Assembly: GCA_016793325.1 (NCBI GenBank)
Contig: JAEUKI010000052.1
Location: 744,001-808,000 of the forward strand
Source of the DNA: Myxococcales bacterium
GTDB lineage: Bacteria; Myxococcota_A; Polyangia; Polyangiales; Ga0077539
Reading direction: 5' to 3'
Length of the DNA: 64,000 nucleotides
Each line of letters begins with the position of its first letter. Within the stretch, counting starts at the first letter, position 1. The position numbers and the translations under genes were made by a program. Of this stretch, positions 44,539-54,100 are shown in pieces. The notes under the pieces were generated by a model. That model did no database searches. It saw only the letters and a list, made by a program, of their open reading frames with translations, and had not been told where the DNA came from.

Positions 44539-46323
44539 ATGACGAATTCCACTGGATCTCTCTGGGCGAAGCTCGCCCTCGCGTCGGCGCTCGCGATCGG
44601 GGGCTGTTCGCTCCCGCACGCGTCGCTTCGCCAAGACGCGACAGCAGGCGACGGCGCGGCGTGCGGTGACGGCAGCGCGCGATGCGGCACCAGCTGCATC
44701 GCCGTCACGTCGGACCCGATGAACTGCGGCGGGTGTGGCGTTCGTTGTCCGTCTGCGGGGCCAGGACAAGAAGCGTCCTGCGTCAACGGCTCGTGCGTCG
44801 CGACGTGCATGCCGGGCCGTCAGGATTGCGACAACAACGCCGCAAACGGCTGTGAGGTGACGACCGCCACGGACCCGATGAACTGCGGTTCGTGCGGACG
44901 ATCCTGCGGCGGAATGGGCGGGACCGCGACGTGCGTCGGCGGCTCGTGCTCGATCGCGTGCATGCCCGGTCGCGGCAACTGCGACATGGACGACAGCAAC
45001 GGCTGCGAGACGGACGTCAACACGGCGGCGGGTCACTGCGGACGCTGTGGAAACGTCTGCCCGAGCGGCCCCAACTCGGCGGCTGTGTGCAACGCAGGGA
45101 TGTGCGCCATCACGTGCAACATGGGCTTCGCCGACTGCGACGGGATGGCGTCCAACGGCTGCGAGACGCAGCTCGGCACCGCGACGGCGTGCGCGAACTG
45201 CGGGTCGATGTGCACTGGCTCGACGCCCATCTGCAACTCGTCGATGGTGTGCGTGAACGGCTGCGGCACCGGTGAGATGCGCTGCGGCGGCACCTGCGCG
45301 AACCTGAGCAACAGCGTCACCAACTGCGGGATGTGCGGGCGGGTCTGCTCGTTTCCCAACGCCGCTGCGTCTTGCTCGATGGGCACGTGTCGCCTCGGCG
45401 CGTGCAACGCGGGCTTCGGCAACTGCGACGGCAACGACGCCAACGGCTGCGAGACGCCTCTCGGCACGAGCTCGGCGCACTGCGGTCGGTGCAACAACCG
45501 CTGCAACCTCGCGAACTCCATGTCGGCATGCATGGGCGGGTCGTGCGTGATCACGTCGTGCAACGCGGGCTTCGGCAACTGCGACGGGATGAACGCGACC
45601 GGCTGCGAGGTCGACCACTCGTCGACGGCCACCGCGTGCCGCGACTGCGCGACCCGTTGCGGCGCAGGAAACAACGCCACGGCGACGTGCGTGATGTCTG
45701 CGTGCGGGCTCGCGTGCACCACGGGCTTCGGCAACTGCGACATGAACAATCTCAACGGCTGCGAGATGTCTGTCGCGAACAACCCGCAGCACTGCGGCGC
45801 GTGCAACAACGCGTGCTCTCCGGCGCAGCGCTGCAACGGCGCGTCGTGCCAGGCGTGTCCGATGGGAGCGTTGCGTTGCCCGGTGTCGGGCAACACGTGC
45901 GTGAACGTGCAAACCGACCCGATGAACTGCGGCTCCTGCGGCAACGCTTGCTCCGAGCCGACGCCGTCGTGCGTCGCGGGCGTGTGCGCGAGTGGCTGCA
46001 TGGCGCCGCAAATGCGCTGCGGCGGTGCGTGCGTGAACACGCAGACGAGCAACATGCACTGCGGAGCGTGCGGGACGACGTGCTCGTCCGGCGCGAGCTG
46101 CAACGCCGGCGCGTGCACGTGCGCCGGCGGCCGCGCGCTGTGCGGGCCGATGACGGCGCGGATTTGCTGCGCGGTCGGCGAGCGCTGCAACGCAGGCGGC
46201 TCGTGCGAGTTGATCCCCGACTCGGGCGTCGATACCGGCGTGGACACCGGCGTGGACACCGGCGTCGACACGGGAGCCGACACGGGCAACGACACGGGTA
46301 ACGACACCGGCAGCGACACGTGA
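44539..46323 (+). CDS. Cys-rich tandem-repeat lipoprotein with Asp-Thr-Gly tail
   Basis: The protein has 594 residues. Signal peptide with lipobox IGGC. From about residue 85 to 430 there are six copies of a ~55-residue Cys-rich unit of the form CxxGxxNCDxxxxNGCE, followed by NCGxCGxxC and CxxGxC; further NCG-type motifs continue to about residue 560. The end is eight tandem Asp-Thr-Gly-type steps (GVDTGVDT and variants). Such proteins are frequent in Polyangia and are often mislabelled as a tryptophan synthase chain. Even Cys numbers per unit suggest disulfide-bonded, EGF-like modules on the surface. No enzymatic motif is present. Base composition is like its neighbours. Confidence 0.75.
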   Translation: MTNSTGSLWAKLALASALAIGGCSLPHASLRQDATAGDGAACGDGSARCGTSCIAVTSDPMNCGGCGVRCPSAGPGQEASCVNGSCVATCMPGRQDCDNNAANGCEVTTATDPMNCGSCGRSCGGMGGTATCVGGSCSIACMPGRGNCDMDDSNGCETDVNTAAGHCGRCGNVCPSGPNSAAVCNAGMCAITCNMGFADCDGMASNGCETQLGTATACANCGSMCTGSTPICNSSMVCVNGCGTGEMRCGGTCANLSNSVTNCGMCGRVCSFPNAAASCSMGTCRLGACNAGFGNCDGNDANGCETPLGTSSAHCGRCNNRCNLANSMSACMGGSCVITSCNAGFGNCDGMNATGCEVDHSSTATACRDCATRCGAGNNATATCVMSACGLACTTGFGNCDMNNLNGCEMSVANNPQHCGACNNACSPAQRCNGASCQACPMGALRCPVSGNTCVNVQTDPMNCGSCGNACSEPTPSCVAGVCASGCMAPQMRCGGACVNTQTSNMHCGACGTTCSSGASCNAGACTCAGGRALCGPMTARICCAVGERCNAGGSCELIPDSGVDTGVDTGVDTGVDTGADTGNDTGNDTGSDT

Positions 46324-46363
46324 TCGAGCGGCGCCGACCGCGCGAGTGCTGCTGCGTTGCGCT

Positions 46364-47191
46364 TCAGTGCGCGAGCGTCGCGCGAGCCTGACGGGCGCGA
46401 AGCACGAACTCGAGGGGAAACAACAGCGCGACGATCGCGGCCAACGCGGTCCACGGCGCGGCTGCGAGCGCGTGAAACAGACTCTCGGCGCCGTGCACGA
46501 CACGGGCAGAACCCGCGACGAGGCTCGCGCCGATGAGCGAGAGCACCGAGGGCAACAGGGCGCGCGAGTTTTTCACGCACGCGAGCGCGAGCGCGGCGGC
46601 GGTGAGCCCGCAGATCGCGATCGAGTGCTCGGGCAACAGCCACGACGCGCCGATCGAGGTCGCGCCGATGACGTACGCCGCGGACGGATTGGGGGCGATG
46701 CGAACGGTCTCGCGAACGAGCTCGACGCCGCGAAACGCGACGGCGCTCGAGCGCTCGCCGGGCATCGCGGGTCGCACGAACGCGTGCGGGATCCTTCGCG
46801 ACACCGAGCGGAGCCACTCGACCGCGGTAAAGGTCACCGCGAAGACCGGCACGAAGCCGAGCAACACCAGCGGCGCGCCGGCGTCTGCGATCCAGCGACG
46901 ATCACCACCGGGAGGACCGCCGAGCCAGTCGCCGATTCCACACATCCAGAGAAGGACGCAGTGCATCCCGATCGCGCGAACGAGCCACGCGACCGAGACG
47001 CTGTGCTCGCGGTCGCTCACCGAGCGCACGTACGCGAGCATGATCGCCGAGAACACTGGAGCCCATGCGCCGAGCAGGCAGCTTGTGCGCCAGACGAGCG
47101 GTTCCGCACCGAATCCCATGCGGACCACGAACCACGCGACGAGCGTCGTCGCGACGAGCGAGAGCACGATGAAGGGACGAGTGACGCGCAT
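46364..47191 (-). CDS. Multi-pass membrane protein, unknown function
   Basis: The protein has 275 residues with six or seven hydrophobic segments (FIVLSLVATTLVAWFVV, APLVLLGFVPVFAVTF, TALAAIVALLFPLEFVLRA). A Gly/Pro/Asp-rich loop (GGPPGGDRRW) lies near residue 95. No family was recognised. It is convergent with the Cys-repeat lipoprotein and is followed downstream by nothing on its own strand within 40 bases. Confidence 0.55.
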   Translation of the reverse strand: MRVTRPFIVLSLVATTLVAWFVVRMGFGAEPLVWRTSCLLGAWAPVFSAIMLAYVRSVSDREHSVSVAWLVRAIGMHCVLLWMCGIGDWLGGPPGGDRRWIADAGAPLVLLGFVPVFAVTFTAVEWLRSVSRRIPHAFVRPAMPGERSSAVAFRGVELVRETVRIAPNPSAAYVIGATSIGASWLLPEHSIAICGLTAAALALACVKNSRALLPSVLSLIGASLVAGSARVVHGAESLFHALAAAPWTALAAIVALLFPLEFVLRARQARATLAH

Positions 47192-47265
47192 CGAGAAACG
47201 CTAGCATCGAGGCGCGAAACGTTGCGCGTCGATTGCGCGACTCGCGCAATCCGCGCGCGAGCGCG

Positions 47266-48669
47266 TCAGCACGCGCGGTGCGAAATGCGCGGAAGGACCT
47301 TGTGAGGATTGAGCAAGTCGCGAGGGTCGAGCGCGAGCTTGATCGCGCGCTGCGCGGCGACGAGCGCGGGGGACTGCTCGAGCGTGAGAAAGTCGCGCTT
47401 CATCACGCCGATGCCGTGCTCGCCCGAGAGCGTCCCGCCGTGGGCGATGGTGCGCTCGAAGAGCGCGCGGATGGCGCGATCGACGCGAGGTCGCTCGTCC
47501 GGCGTGTTCCACAAGAGGTTCACGTGGAGATTTCCGTCGCCTGCGTGTCCGTAGGTGGGCATCACGATCGCTTCGCGCGAAGAGATCGCTCGCACGTCGT
47601 CGAGCAGCGCGGCGAGCTTCGACCGCGGCACGACGACGTCCTCGGACAGCTTGTGCGCCGCTCGCTTTCGCAACGCGCGCGAGAGCACTTTTCGCGCGGC
47701 CCACAGGCGCTCGCGGTCGCCCCCGTGCTTCGCGACGAGCACCGCGCGCGCGTGGCTCGCGTCGAGCGTCGCGCCGAGTCGCTCGAGCAGCGCGTCGCAG
47801 CGCGCTTCGTCGCCGTCGACCTCGATGATCAGCGCCACGGTCGCGTCCGGCGGGAGCGCGGCCGTGTCGATCTCGCGAACGCTCGCGCAGCAGAGCTCGT
47901 CGAGCAGCTCGACGCAGCGCGGGACGATCCCTGCGCGGAGCACCGCTTCGACCGCGAGGCCCGCGGCGTGCACCGACGCGAACGTCGCCAGCAGCGTTCG
48001 GACGACCTGCGGCGCGACGATCACGCGGAGCCAGAGCTCGGTGAACACCGCGAGCGTCCCTTCGCTGCCGACGAGCAGCGAGGTCATGTCGTAGCCCGTG
48101 ACGCCCTTCGCAGTGCGTCGACCCACGACGAGCTCGTCGCCCTGCATCGTCACGGCGCGCATCCCCAGCACGTAGTCGCGCGTGACGCCGTACGCGAGGG
48201 CGCGCGGACCTCCTGCGTTTTCAGCGACGTTTCCGCCGAGCGTGCACCACTCGGCCGACTGCGGGTCCGGAGGAAAGAACAGCCCCTCGCGCTCGCACAC
48301 CTCGTGGAAGCGACCCGTCACGACCCCGGGCTCGACGACTGCGTACCCGTCCGCGCGCTCGATGGACTTCACGGCGTCGAGCGACGTCGTGTCGAGCACG
48401 ATCGAGCTCGTGACCACCGCCGATCCGCCCGTGCGCCCCGTGCCCGCGCCGCGAGGTACGACCGGCGCCCCGTGCTCGGCACACACTTTCAAGATCGTCG
48501 CGACGTCGCTCGCCGATCGCGGAACGACCACCGCCGCCGGAAGCACCACCTCCGCCTCGGACTCGTCTCGGCTCGCCGCGACGAGCGCCGCTTCGTCCGT
48601 GCGCACCGACGAGAGCCCCAAGCGTCGCTCCAATGCGATCACCGCGCGTTCGTGCTCGCGACGCACCAT
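47266..48669 (-). CDS. FAD-linked oxidase of the GlcD/D-lactate dehydrogenase type
   Basis: The protein has 467 residues. PCMH-type FAD domain with PRGAGTGRTGGS, then TLGGNVAENAGGPRALAYG and LLVGSEGTLAVFTE. The C-terminal FAD-oxidase domain has PTYGHAGDGNLHVN and SGEHGIGVMKRDF. These are the GlcD signatures for oxidation of a 2-hydroxy acid such as glycolate or D-lactate. Iron-sulfur partners (GlcE, GlcF) are not present, so it may act alone or with genes elsewhere. Confidence 0.85.
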   Translation of the reverse strand: MVRREHERAVIALERRLGLSSVRTDEAALVAASRDESEAEVVLPAAVVVPRSASDVATILKVCAEHGAPVVPRGAGTGRTGGSAVVTSSIVLDTTSLDAVKSIERADGYAVVEPGVVTGRFHEVCEREGLFFPPDPQSAEWCTLGGNVAENAGGPRALAYGVTRDYVLGMRAVTMQGDELVVGRRTAKGVTGYDMTSLLVGSEGTLAVFTELWLRVIVAPQVVRTLLATFASVHAAGLAVEAVLRAGIVPRCVELLDELCCASVREIDTAALPPDATVALIIEVDGDEARCDALLERLGATLDASHARAVLVAKHGGDRERLWAARKVLSRALRKRAAHKLSEDVVVPRSKLAALLDDVRAISSREAIVMPTYGHAGDGNLHVNLLWNTPDERPRVDRAIRALFERTIAHGGTLSGEHGIGVMKRDFLTLEQSPALVAAQRAIKLALDPRDLLNPHKVLPRISHRAC

Positions 48670-48703
48670 GGAGCGCGATTGTACGCGCCGGGCGGCGCTC
48701 GCG

Positions 48704-49678
48704 TTACTCGGGTCCGTCGAGCCAGGGCTCTCGCTGCTCGAGGATCACGCCGGGCAGCAAATTGCGCCGCGCGACGAGCACGTCACCCTCGCGGACCGCG
48801 AGTCCGATGGGCTGCGCGGGGAGCGCGAGCTCGCTTCGATCCACGAGCACGAGCTGCGTGTCCTCGATCGAGCCTTCGGGCGCCGGCGGTCGCTGCCCCT
48901 TGAGCAACGCGACGGCCGCCTCGCGGCTGACGCGCACTGTGGCGACGAGCCCCTCGAGCGCCGCCAGCGGAATCAACCGCGCGTGCGCCTCGGCCCTCGC
49001 GCCTTCGTCTTCGCGCGCTCGCCTCAAGCTCGCGCCGTCCATCGCGCGATCGACCGAGAAGACGCCCGATCGCGTCCGTCGCAGCGCCGTCAGGTGCGCG
49101 AGCGTCCCGAGCCGCGCCGCCAAGTCCCGCGCGAACGAGCGCACGTAGAAGCCCTTCGACACCGAGAGCGCGATCGTGGCGCGCGGTCCATCCGAGGTGA
49201 GCACCTGCACGTCGCGCAGCACGACTTCGCGCGGCGCGAGCTCGACCACCTCGCCTCGACGGACGCGCTCGTGCGCCGCGACGCCGCCCACTTTGATGGC
49301 CGAGACGGCAGGAGGCGTCTGCTCGAGCGCGCCCACCATCGATCGCGCCGCGGCTTCGATGGACGAGCGATCGGGCGCAGGAAGATCCACTTCTTTCGTG
49401 ATGGTGCCGTCCGCGTCGAGCGTGTCCGTCTCTTGTCCGAACCGCACTTCGGCTTCGTACGACTTGTCCTCGGACGTCACCCAGGTCGAGAGCTTGGTCG
49501 CCTCGCCGACGAGGACGACGAGGACGCCCGTGGCCATGGGATCGAGCGTTCCCGCGTGGCCGACCTCGCGCGTCGCGAACGCGCGACGCGCCCACGCGAC
49601 GACGTCGTGCGACGTGCAGCCGCTCGGCTTGTCCACGACCAGCACGCCGCAGCGCGGTGTGACGCTATTTTTTGCCAT
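48704..49678 (-). CDS. truB: tRNA pseudouridine-55 synthase TruB
   Basis: The protein has 324 residues from ATG 49678, overlapping rbfA by 14 bases. It makes the T-loop pseudouridine 55. The catalytic Asp is in GHAGTLDPMATGVL, and VVDKPSGCTSHDVV, SVSKGFYVRSF and LRRTRSG are conserved. It is the last gene of the rimP-nusA-infB-rbfA operon, its usual place. Confidence 0.93.
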   Translation of the reverse strand: MAKNSVTPRCGVLVVDKPSGCTSHDVVAWARRAFATREVGHAGTLDPMATGVLVVLVGEATKLSTWVTSEDKSYEAEVRFGQETDTLDADGTITKEVDLPAPDRSSIEAAARSMVGALEQTPPAVSAIKVGGVAAHERVRRGEVVELAPREVVLRDVQVLTSDGPRATIALSVSKGFYVRSFARDLAARLGTLAHLTALRRTRSGVFSVDRAMDGASLRRAREDEGARAEAHARLIPLAALEGLVATVRVSREAAVALLKGQRPPAPEGSIEDTQLVLVDRSELALPAQPIGLAVREGDVLVARRNLLPGVILEQREPWLDGPE

Positions 49679-50090
49679 CGCCAGAGCCCTCGCCGCCCGC
49701 GCGCTTGGCGGAGGTCGAGAGCTCGCGCGAGACCTCAGCGAGCAGCGAGTCGATGCGCGCGTCCGCGTCCGCCGCGCTCGCCACACGAAATTCGAGCGTC
49801 GGAACGCGCCGCATCCCCAGCTTCGGCGCGAGCTTCGTGCGGATCGTCGACGTTATGGACACGAGCACTTTGACCGCCGCGCGAGCGCGGGTCTGCGCGT
49901 CGTCGTCGTCGAGCGCGCTCACGCCGATGCGCACGAGCGACAGGTCGTCCGTGGCGTGCACCCTCGCGAGCACGACGTTCGAGAGCCTCGGGTCCGAGAG
50001 CTCGCGCGCCATGAGTGAAGCAAGCTCTTCGCGCACGCGCGAAGCGACGCGCTCGGGTCGCCTGCGGTCATCCAGTTTGCGCTTGTTCAT
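49665..50090 (-). CDS. rbfA: Ribosome-binding factor A
   Basis: The protein has 141 residues. RbfA is a KH-like 30S maturation factor that helps mature 16S rRNA. The core RVREELASLMARELSDPRL and PTLEFRV agrees with the family. Its ATG overlaps the stop of the ylxP-like gene (ATGA, 50090-50087) and its end overlaps truB. The last ~15 residues are a charged tail (AKRAGGEGSGDGKK) beyond the usual length. Confidence 0.9.
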   Translation of the reverse strand: MNKRKLDDRRRPERVASRVREELASLMARELSDPRLSNVVLARVHATDDLSLVRIGVSALDDDDAQTRARAAVKVLVSITSTIRTKLAPKLGMRRVPTLEFRVASAADADARIDSLLAEVSRELSTSAKRAGGEGSGDGKK

Positions 50091-50440
50091 TCGGAGTCCT
50101 CGGTCTTCGCGTCGAGCGCGAGAAGGTCATCTTCGCCAAACGATTCGTCATCGGAGTACGAGAGCAGCTCGAGCTCTCGCCGCGTCACCATCGCGTCGCC
50201 TGCGTTGGCGATGGTCGATGTGCACTTCGACAAGAGCTCTTCGAGCAGCGTCTTGTCGCCGGACACCGCCGTCACTGCGATCTGCGCGCGCTGCCAGTGG
50301 TTGCTGTCCCCGACCTCGGCGACGCTCACGTTGAAGCGCGCCCTCGTGCGCTCGACGGCGCGCCGCACGACCGCGCGTCGGTCCTTCAGCGAATGAGCTG
50401 CGGGGATGTGCAGCGTGACCCTCAAGAGACCGACATGCAT
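50087..50440 (-). CDS. DUF503 (YlxP-like) protein
   Basis: The protein has 117 residues matching DUF503 from the first residue: MHVGLLRVTLHIPAAHSLKDRR, then FNVSVAEVGDSNHWQRAQIAV. YlxP is usually encoded between infB and rbfA, as here, and is thought to take part in ribosome assembly. The C-terminus is longer and acidic (SDDESFGEDD). Confidence 0.85.
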   Translation of the reverse strand: MHVGLLRVTLHIPAAHSLKDRRAVVRRAVERTRARFNVSVAEVGDSNHWQRAQIAVTAVSGDKTLLEELLSKCTSTIANAGDAMVTRRELELLSYSDDESFGEDDLLALDAKTEDSE

Positions 50441-50450
50441 TCGCGCGACG

Positions 50451-50963
50451 TTATTCTTCGCCCCACGTCACCGCGAGGCCAGCCTCCGCTTCGACCGCGG
50501 CCTTGAGGGCGAGACGCAGCGCGCGCAGCATCGCCGCGGCGCTCTCGGTGGGGCCTGCCTCCCAATCGGGCTCGCGCTTCCCCGAGAGGATCTTCTCGAG
50601 CTCTTTGGGCTCGAGACCGACCTCGCCGGGGCGGAGACACTCGTGCGCGATGATGCGCGCGAGGACGTTCGCGGTGGCCGAGCGGTTCTCTTTGCGCAGG
50701 GTTTTTCCTGTGCGAATCGACATGGCCCGCGCGCGATCGGGCGAGAGCGTCGCGCGGGCGCTCTTGCGAGAGGTCCACTTCCACGGCTTGGTCGACAGCT
50801 CGGTCACCGCGTAGATCGCTAGCTCCACCGGGTCGCGCCCGGTCCACTCGTAGCTCCAAGAGCCCGGAAGCGGCTCACCGTCCTCGTCGATCAGCTCGAA
50901 CTTCACCGAGCCCTGCTCGAGCACCGCGACTGTCGACGATACGCCTGCCCTCTTGACCACCAT
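50451..50963 (-). CDS. Unknown protein inserted in the infB-rbfA operon
   Basis: The protein has 170 residues from ATG 50963, with GAGG close upstream. The first half has beta-like text (SVKFELIDEDGEPLPGSWSYEW); the second half is helical and charged (RALRLALKAAVEAEAG). I do not recognise it. It sits between infB and ylxP, where most bacteria have no extra gene, on the same strand and 11 bases before ylxP. The 199-base spacer from infB holds a long hairpin. It may be a lineage-specific ribosome or translation factor. Confidence 0.55.
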   Translation of the reverse strand: MVVKRAGVSSTVAVLEQGSVKFELIDEDGEPLPGSWSYEWTGRDPVELAIYAVTELSTKPWKWTSRKSARATLSPDRARAMSIRTGKTLRKENRSATANVLARIIAHECLRPGEVGLEPKELEKILSGKREPDWEAGPTESAAAMLRALRLALKAAVEAEAGLAVTWGEE

Positions 50964-51007
50964 GCACCTCGCGCTTTGAACGACCTACAGTTTGCAGCTC
51001 CGCTTCG

Positions 51008-51084
51008 GGTTGGCGACAGGCTCGCTCCCTTTGGACTCATCGAGACGACGCTCGCCCTCAGTCTTGCCTGTCGGCCTTCCAACC
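51008..51084 (-). other. Long hairpin between infB and the inserted unknown gene
   Basis: GGTTGG plus CGACAGGC (51008-51021) pair with GCCTGTCG (51066-51073) and CCAACC (51079-51084), a 14-base-pair stem with a five-base bulge and a 44-base loop. AGCGGAGC-type repeats flank it. It lies in the untranslated spacer of the minus-strand operon, so in the RNA it can fold. It could be a processing site, an attenuator or a partial terminator. No U-run was seen. Confidence 0.5.
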
Positions 51085-51162
51085 TTCGGCTCCGCTGTCA
51101 TGTCCGCGGAGCATTCGATCGTCTCCCTCGACGACCCCGCTCGTTCGCGCCGTTGCGGGCGC

Positions 51163-54100
51163 TCAGAGCTGAGCCGCGACCTCCTCGAGCTCGTACGCTT
51201 CGATGATGTCGCCCGGCTTGAGGTCCGCGTAGTTCTCGAGGCCGATGCCGCACTCGAAGCCCTGCGTGACTTCCTTCGAGTCGTCCTTGAAGCGACGGAG
51301 CGAGCCGAGCTTGCCCTTCCACACTTCGATCGAGTCGCGCACGAGTCGCGCGTTGGCCGAGCGTGTGATCTTGCCCTCGGTCACCATGCAGCCCGCGATC
51401 GTCCCGACCTTGGTGATCGTGAAGACCTGGCGGACCTCCGCCTTTCCGAGCGCCTTCTCGACGACCGTCGGCTTGAGCTGCCCGACCATGAGCAGCTTCA
51501 TGTCTTCGATCGCGTTGTAGATGATGTCGTACAGGCGGATCGTCGTCTTCAGGCCCTCGGCGACCTGCGCCGACTTGCCCTGCGGACGAACGTTGAAGCC
51601 GATGATGGTCGAGGGGACCTTCGACGCCGCCGCGAGCTGAACGTCGCTCTCGGTGATGCCGCCGATGCCAGAGTGGATCACCTGGAGCTTGACCTTGTCG
51701 GTCGACAGCTCGGTGAGCGCCTTGGAGAGCGCTTCGACCGACGCGGGGGCGTCCGCCTTGATGATCACGCCGACGGTGATCGCTTGATCGCCTTCGATGT
51801 GCGCGCGGAGGACCGAGTCGAAGTTCGACGCCGCCGTCGCGGGCGTGACCTTCGCGTGCTTGGCCTTCTGCTCGTCCACGAAGCCTTGGACCTTCTTCAC
51901 GTCGGACACGACGTAGAAGCGATCGCCCGCGCTCGGAACTTCATTGAGTCCCAACACTTCGACCGGCGTGCTCGGCCCCGCTTTTTGGATGGCCTTGCCG
52001 CGGTCGTCGAACATCGCGCGGATCTTTCCGAACGACGTGCCCGAGAGGATCACGTCGCCGGCGCGCAAGGTTCCGTCTTGGACGAGCATGCGCGCGACGA
52101 CGCCCTTGCCCTTGTCGAGCGTGGCGTCGAACACCGTTCCGACGCCGGGCTTCTTCGGGTTTGCCTTGAGCTCGAGGATCTCGCTCTGCAGCGCGAGCGT
52201 CTCGACGAGCTCGTCGATGCCCACGCGCTGCTTCGCGCTCACCGGAACGACGAGCACCGTGCCGCCGTGCTCTTCAGCGATCACGTTGTACTCGAGCAGC
52301 TGGTTCACCACGCGCGTCGGGTTCGCGTTGGGCTTGTCGATCTTGTTCAGCGCGACGACGATGGGGACGTCCGCCTGATGCACGTGGTTGATCGCTTCGA
52401 CCGTCGTCGGCATCACGCCGTCGTCCGCGGCCACCACGATCACGGCGACGTCCGTCGTCTCCGCTCCACGCGCGCGCAGCTTGGTAAACGCCTCGTGACC
52501 GGGCGTGTCGAAGAAGACCACGGGGCCCTTCTTCGTGTTGACGCGGTACGCGCTCACCTTCTGGGTGATGCCGCCGGCCTCTGCGTCGGCGACGCGCATC
52601 CCGAGGATCGCGTCGAGCAGCGTCGTCTTGCCGTGGTCGACGTGACCCATGACCGTGACGACCGGCGCGCGGTCCTCGAGATCTGCGGGCTCGTCCTTGA
52701 ACACCGGCAACAGCGCCTTGATGGCGTCGTCGATGCTCACTTCGACGTTCTCCACTTCGTGGCCGAACGCCTCCGCGAGAAGCGCGGCCTCCGTCGCGTC
52801 GAGGGTGCTGTTGATATTGACGCCCTTTTTCAAGCCCATCGCCATGAGCTTGAGCAAGACGTCCGTCGCCTTGACGGACATCTGCTGCGCGAGCTTCTGG
52901 AGGCTGATCGATCCCTCGATCTTCACGACGCGCTTGTGCGCGGCGGTCTGATTCGCGGGCGGCAGCGACGGGCGCGCGCGGGGAACGAGCTTGCCGTTCG
53001 CGTCGCGCTGGAGCGTGCCGGGACGCTGACCGAACTGCCCCGGACCTGGCTTGCGTCCCGGAGCGTTCGGCGGCGTGCGGCGCGTTGTCGAGTTGTAGAG
53101 GCGCTTGGCCTCGACCTCGACGCTTCGCGCGACGTTGACGACCTGCTTTGTGACGGGATCCCAGTAGGAGATTCCCGACGGCGGCGGCGTCGAGACGCGC
53201 TCGCGGATGGTCGTATCGGTCTTGGTCACTTCAGGCTCGGTTCGCGTCGCCGGAGCAGCCGCGGCGGGCGCCGTTGGCGCAGCCGCAGCGGGCGCGCTCG
53301 GCGGCAGCGGCGCGCTCGTCGGTGCAGGGGTCGTGCGCGGCGCCGCGACCGGCGCAGCGGGCTCGGCCTTGGGCGGATCGACCTTCGCAGGCTCGATCTT
53401 CGCGGGTTCGATCTTCGTCGCTTCGACCTTCAATGGCTCGCTCTTCGGGGGATCGACCTTCGCGGGCTCGACCGGGGCTGGGGCTTCGATCTTCGCGGGC
53501 GTGGGCTTCGAGGCTTCGACCTTCGCGGGCTCCGGGTTGACGGGCTCGGCGCTGACGGGCTCGACCTTCGCGGGCTCGGTCTTCGGAGGCTCGACCTTCG
53601 CAGGCGCGGCCTTCGCGGGCTCGACCGCGGGCGCAACAGCGGCGACAGCCGGTGCGGCGGCGACGGGAGCAGGCGCGGTCTCGACCGGCGTCGACTCCAC
53701 GTCGCCTTCGTCGGACTTTGCGCCCTTCTTCGTCTTGGTCTTCGTCGGCTTGCTCTCGGCCTTCGCAGCGACGGGCGCAGCGGGCTCGACCGCGGGCGGC
53801 GGCGCGGCGACCACGACGGGCTCGGCCACCACGACGGGGCGCGCGGGCTCGACGGGCGCGGGCGCTTCGACGACTTCGACACGCGCGGGCGCAGGTTCGC
53901 TCTTCGGCTCGCTCCGCGTGGGAGCGGGGGCGGGCGCAGGCGCGGCGGCTTGTGGGCGCGCTTTGCGAACGCGCTTGATCACGCCGTTGTCGAGCTGCAC
54001 CTCGACCCACTCGTCGTTCTTCTCTTTTTGAAGCGACGACTTGATCCGATCGGCGACGTCCGTCGGGACCTTCGACATCATGTTCGACACAGGAATGCCG

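Noticed and set aside
44750..45800. CRISPR-like periodicity
   Set aside because: The spacing is in-frame and encodes Cys-rich modules; the units are diverged and not separated by unique spacers.
44539..46323. Tryptophan synthase alpha-chain label for the Cys-repeat protein
   Set aside because: No TIM-barrel or TrpA motif is present; the label arises from a known database misannotation of such repeats.
53225..53960. Mobile or satellite repeat inside infB
   Set aside because: It is a coding linker in frame with IF-2, with codon usage like the rest of the gene.
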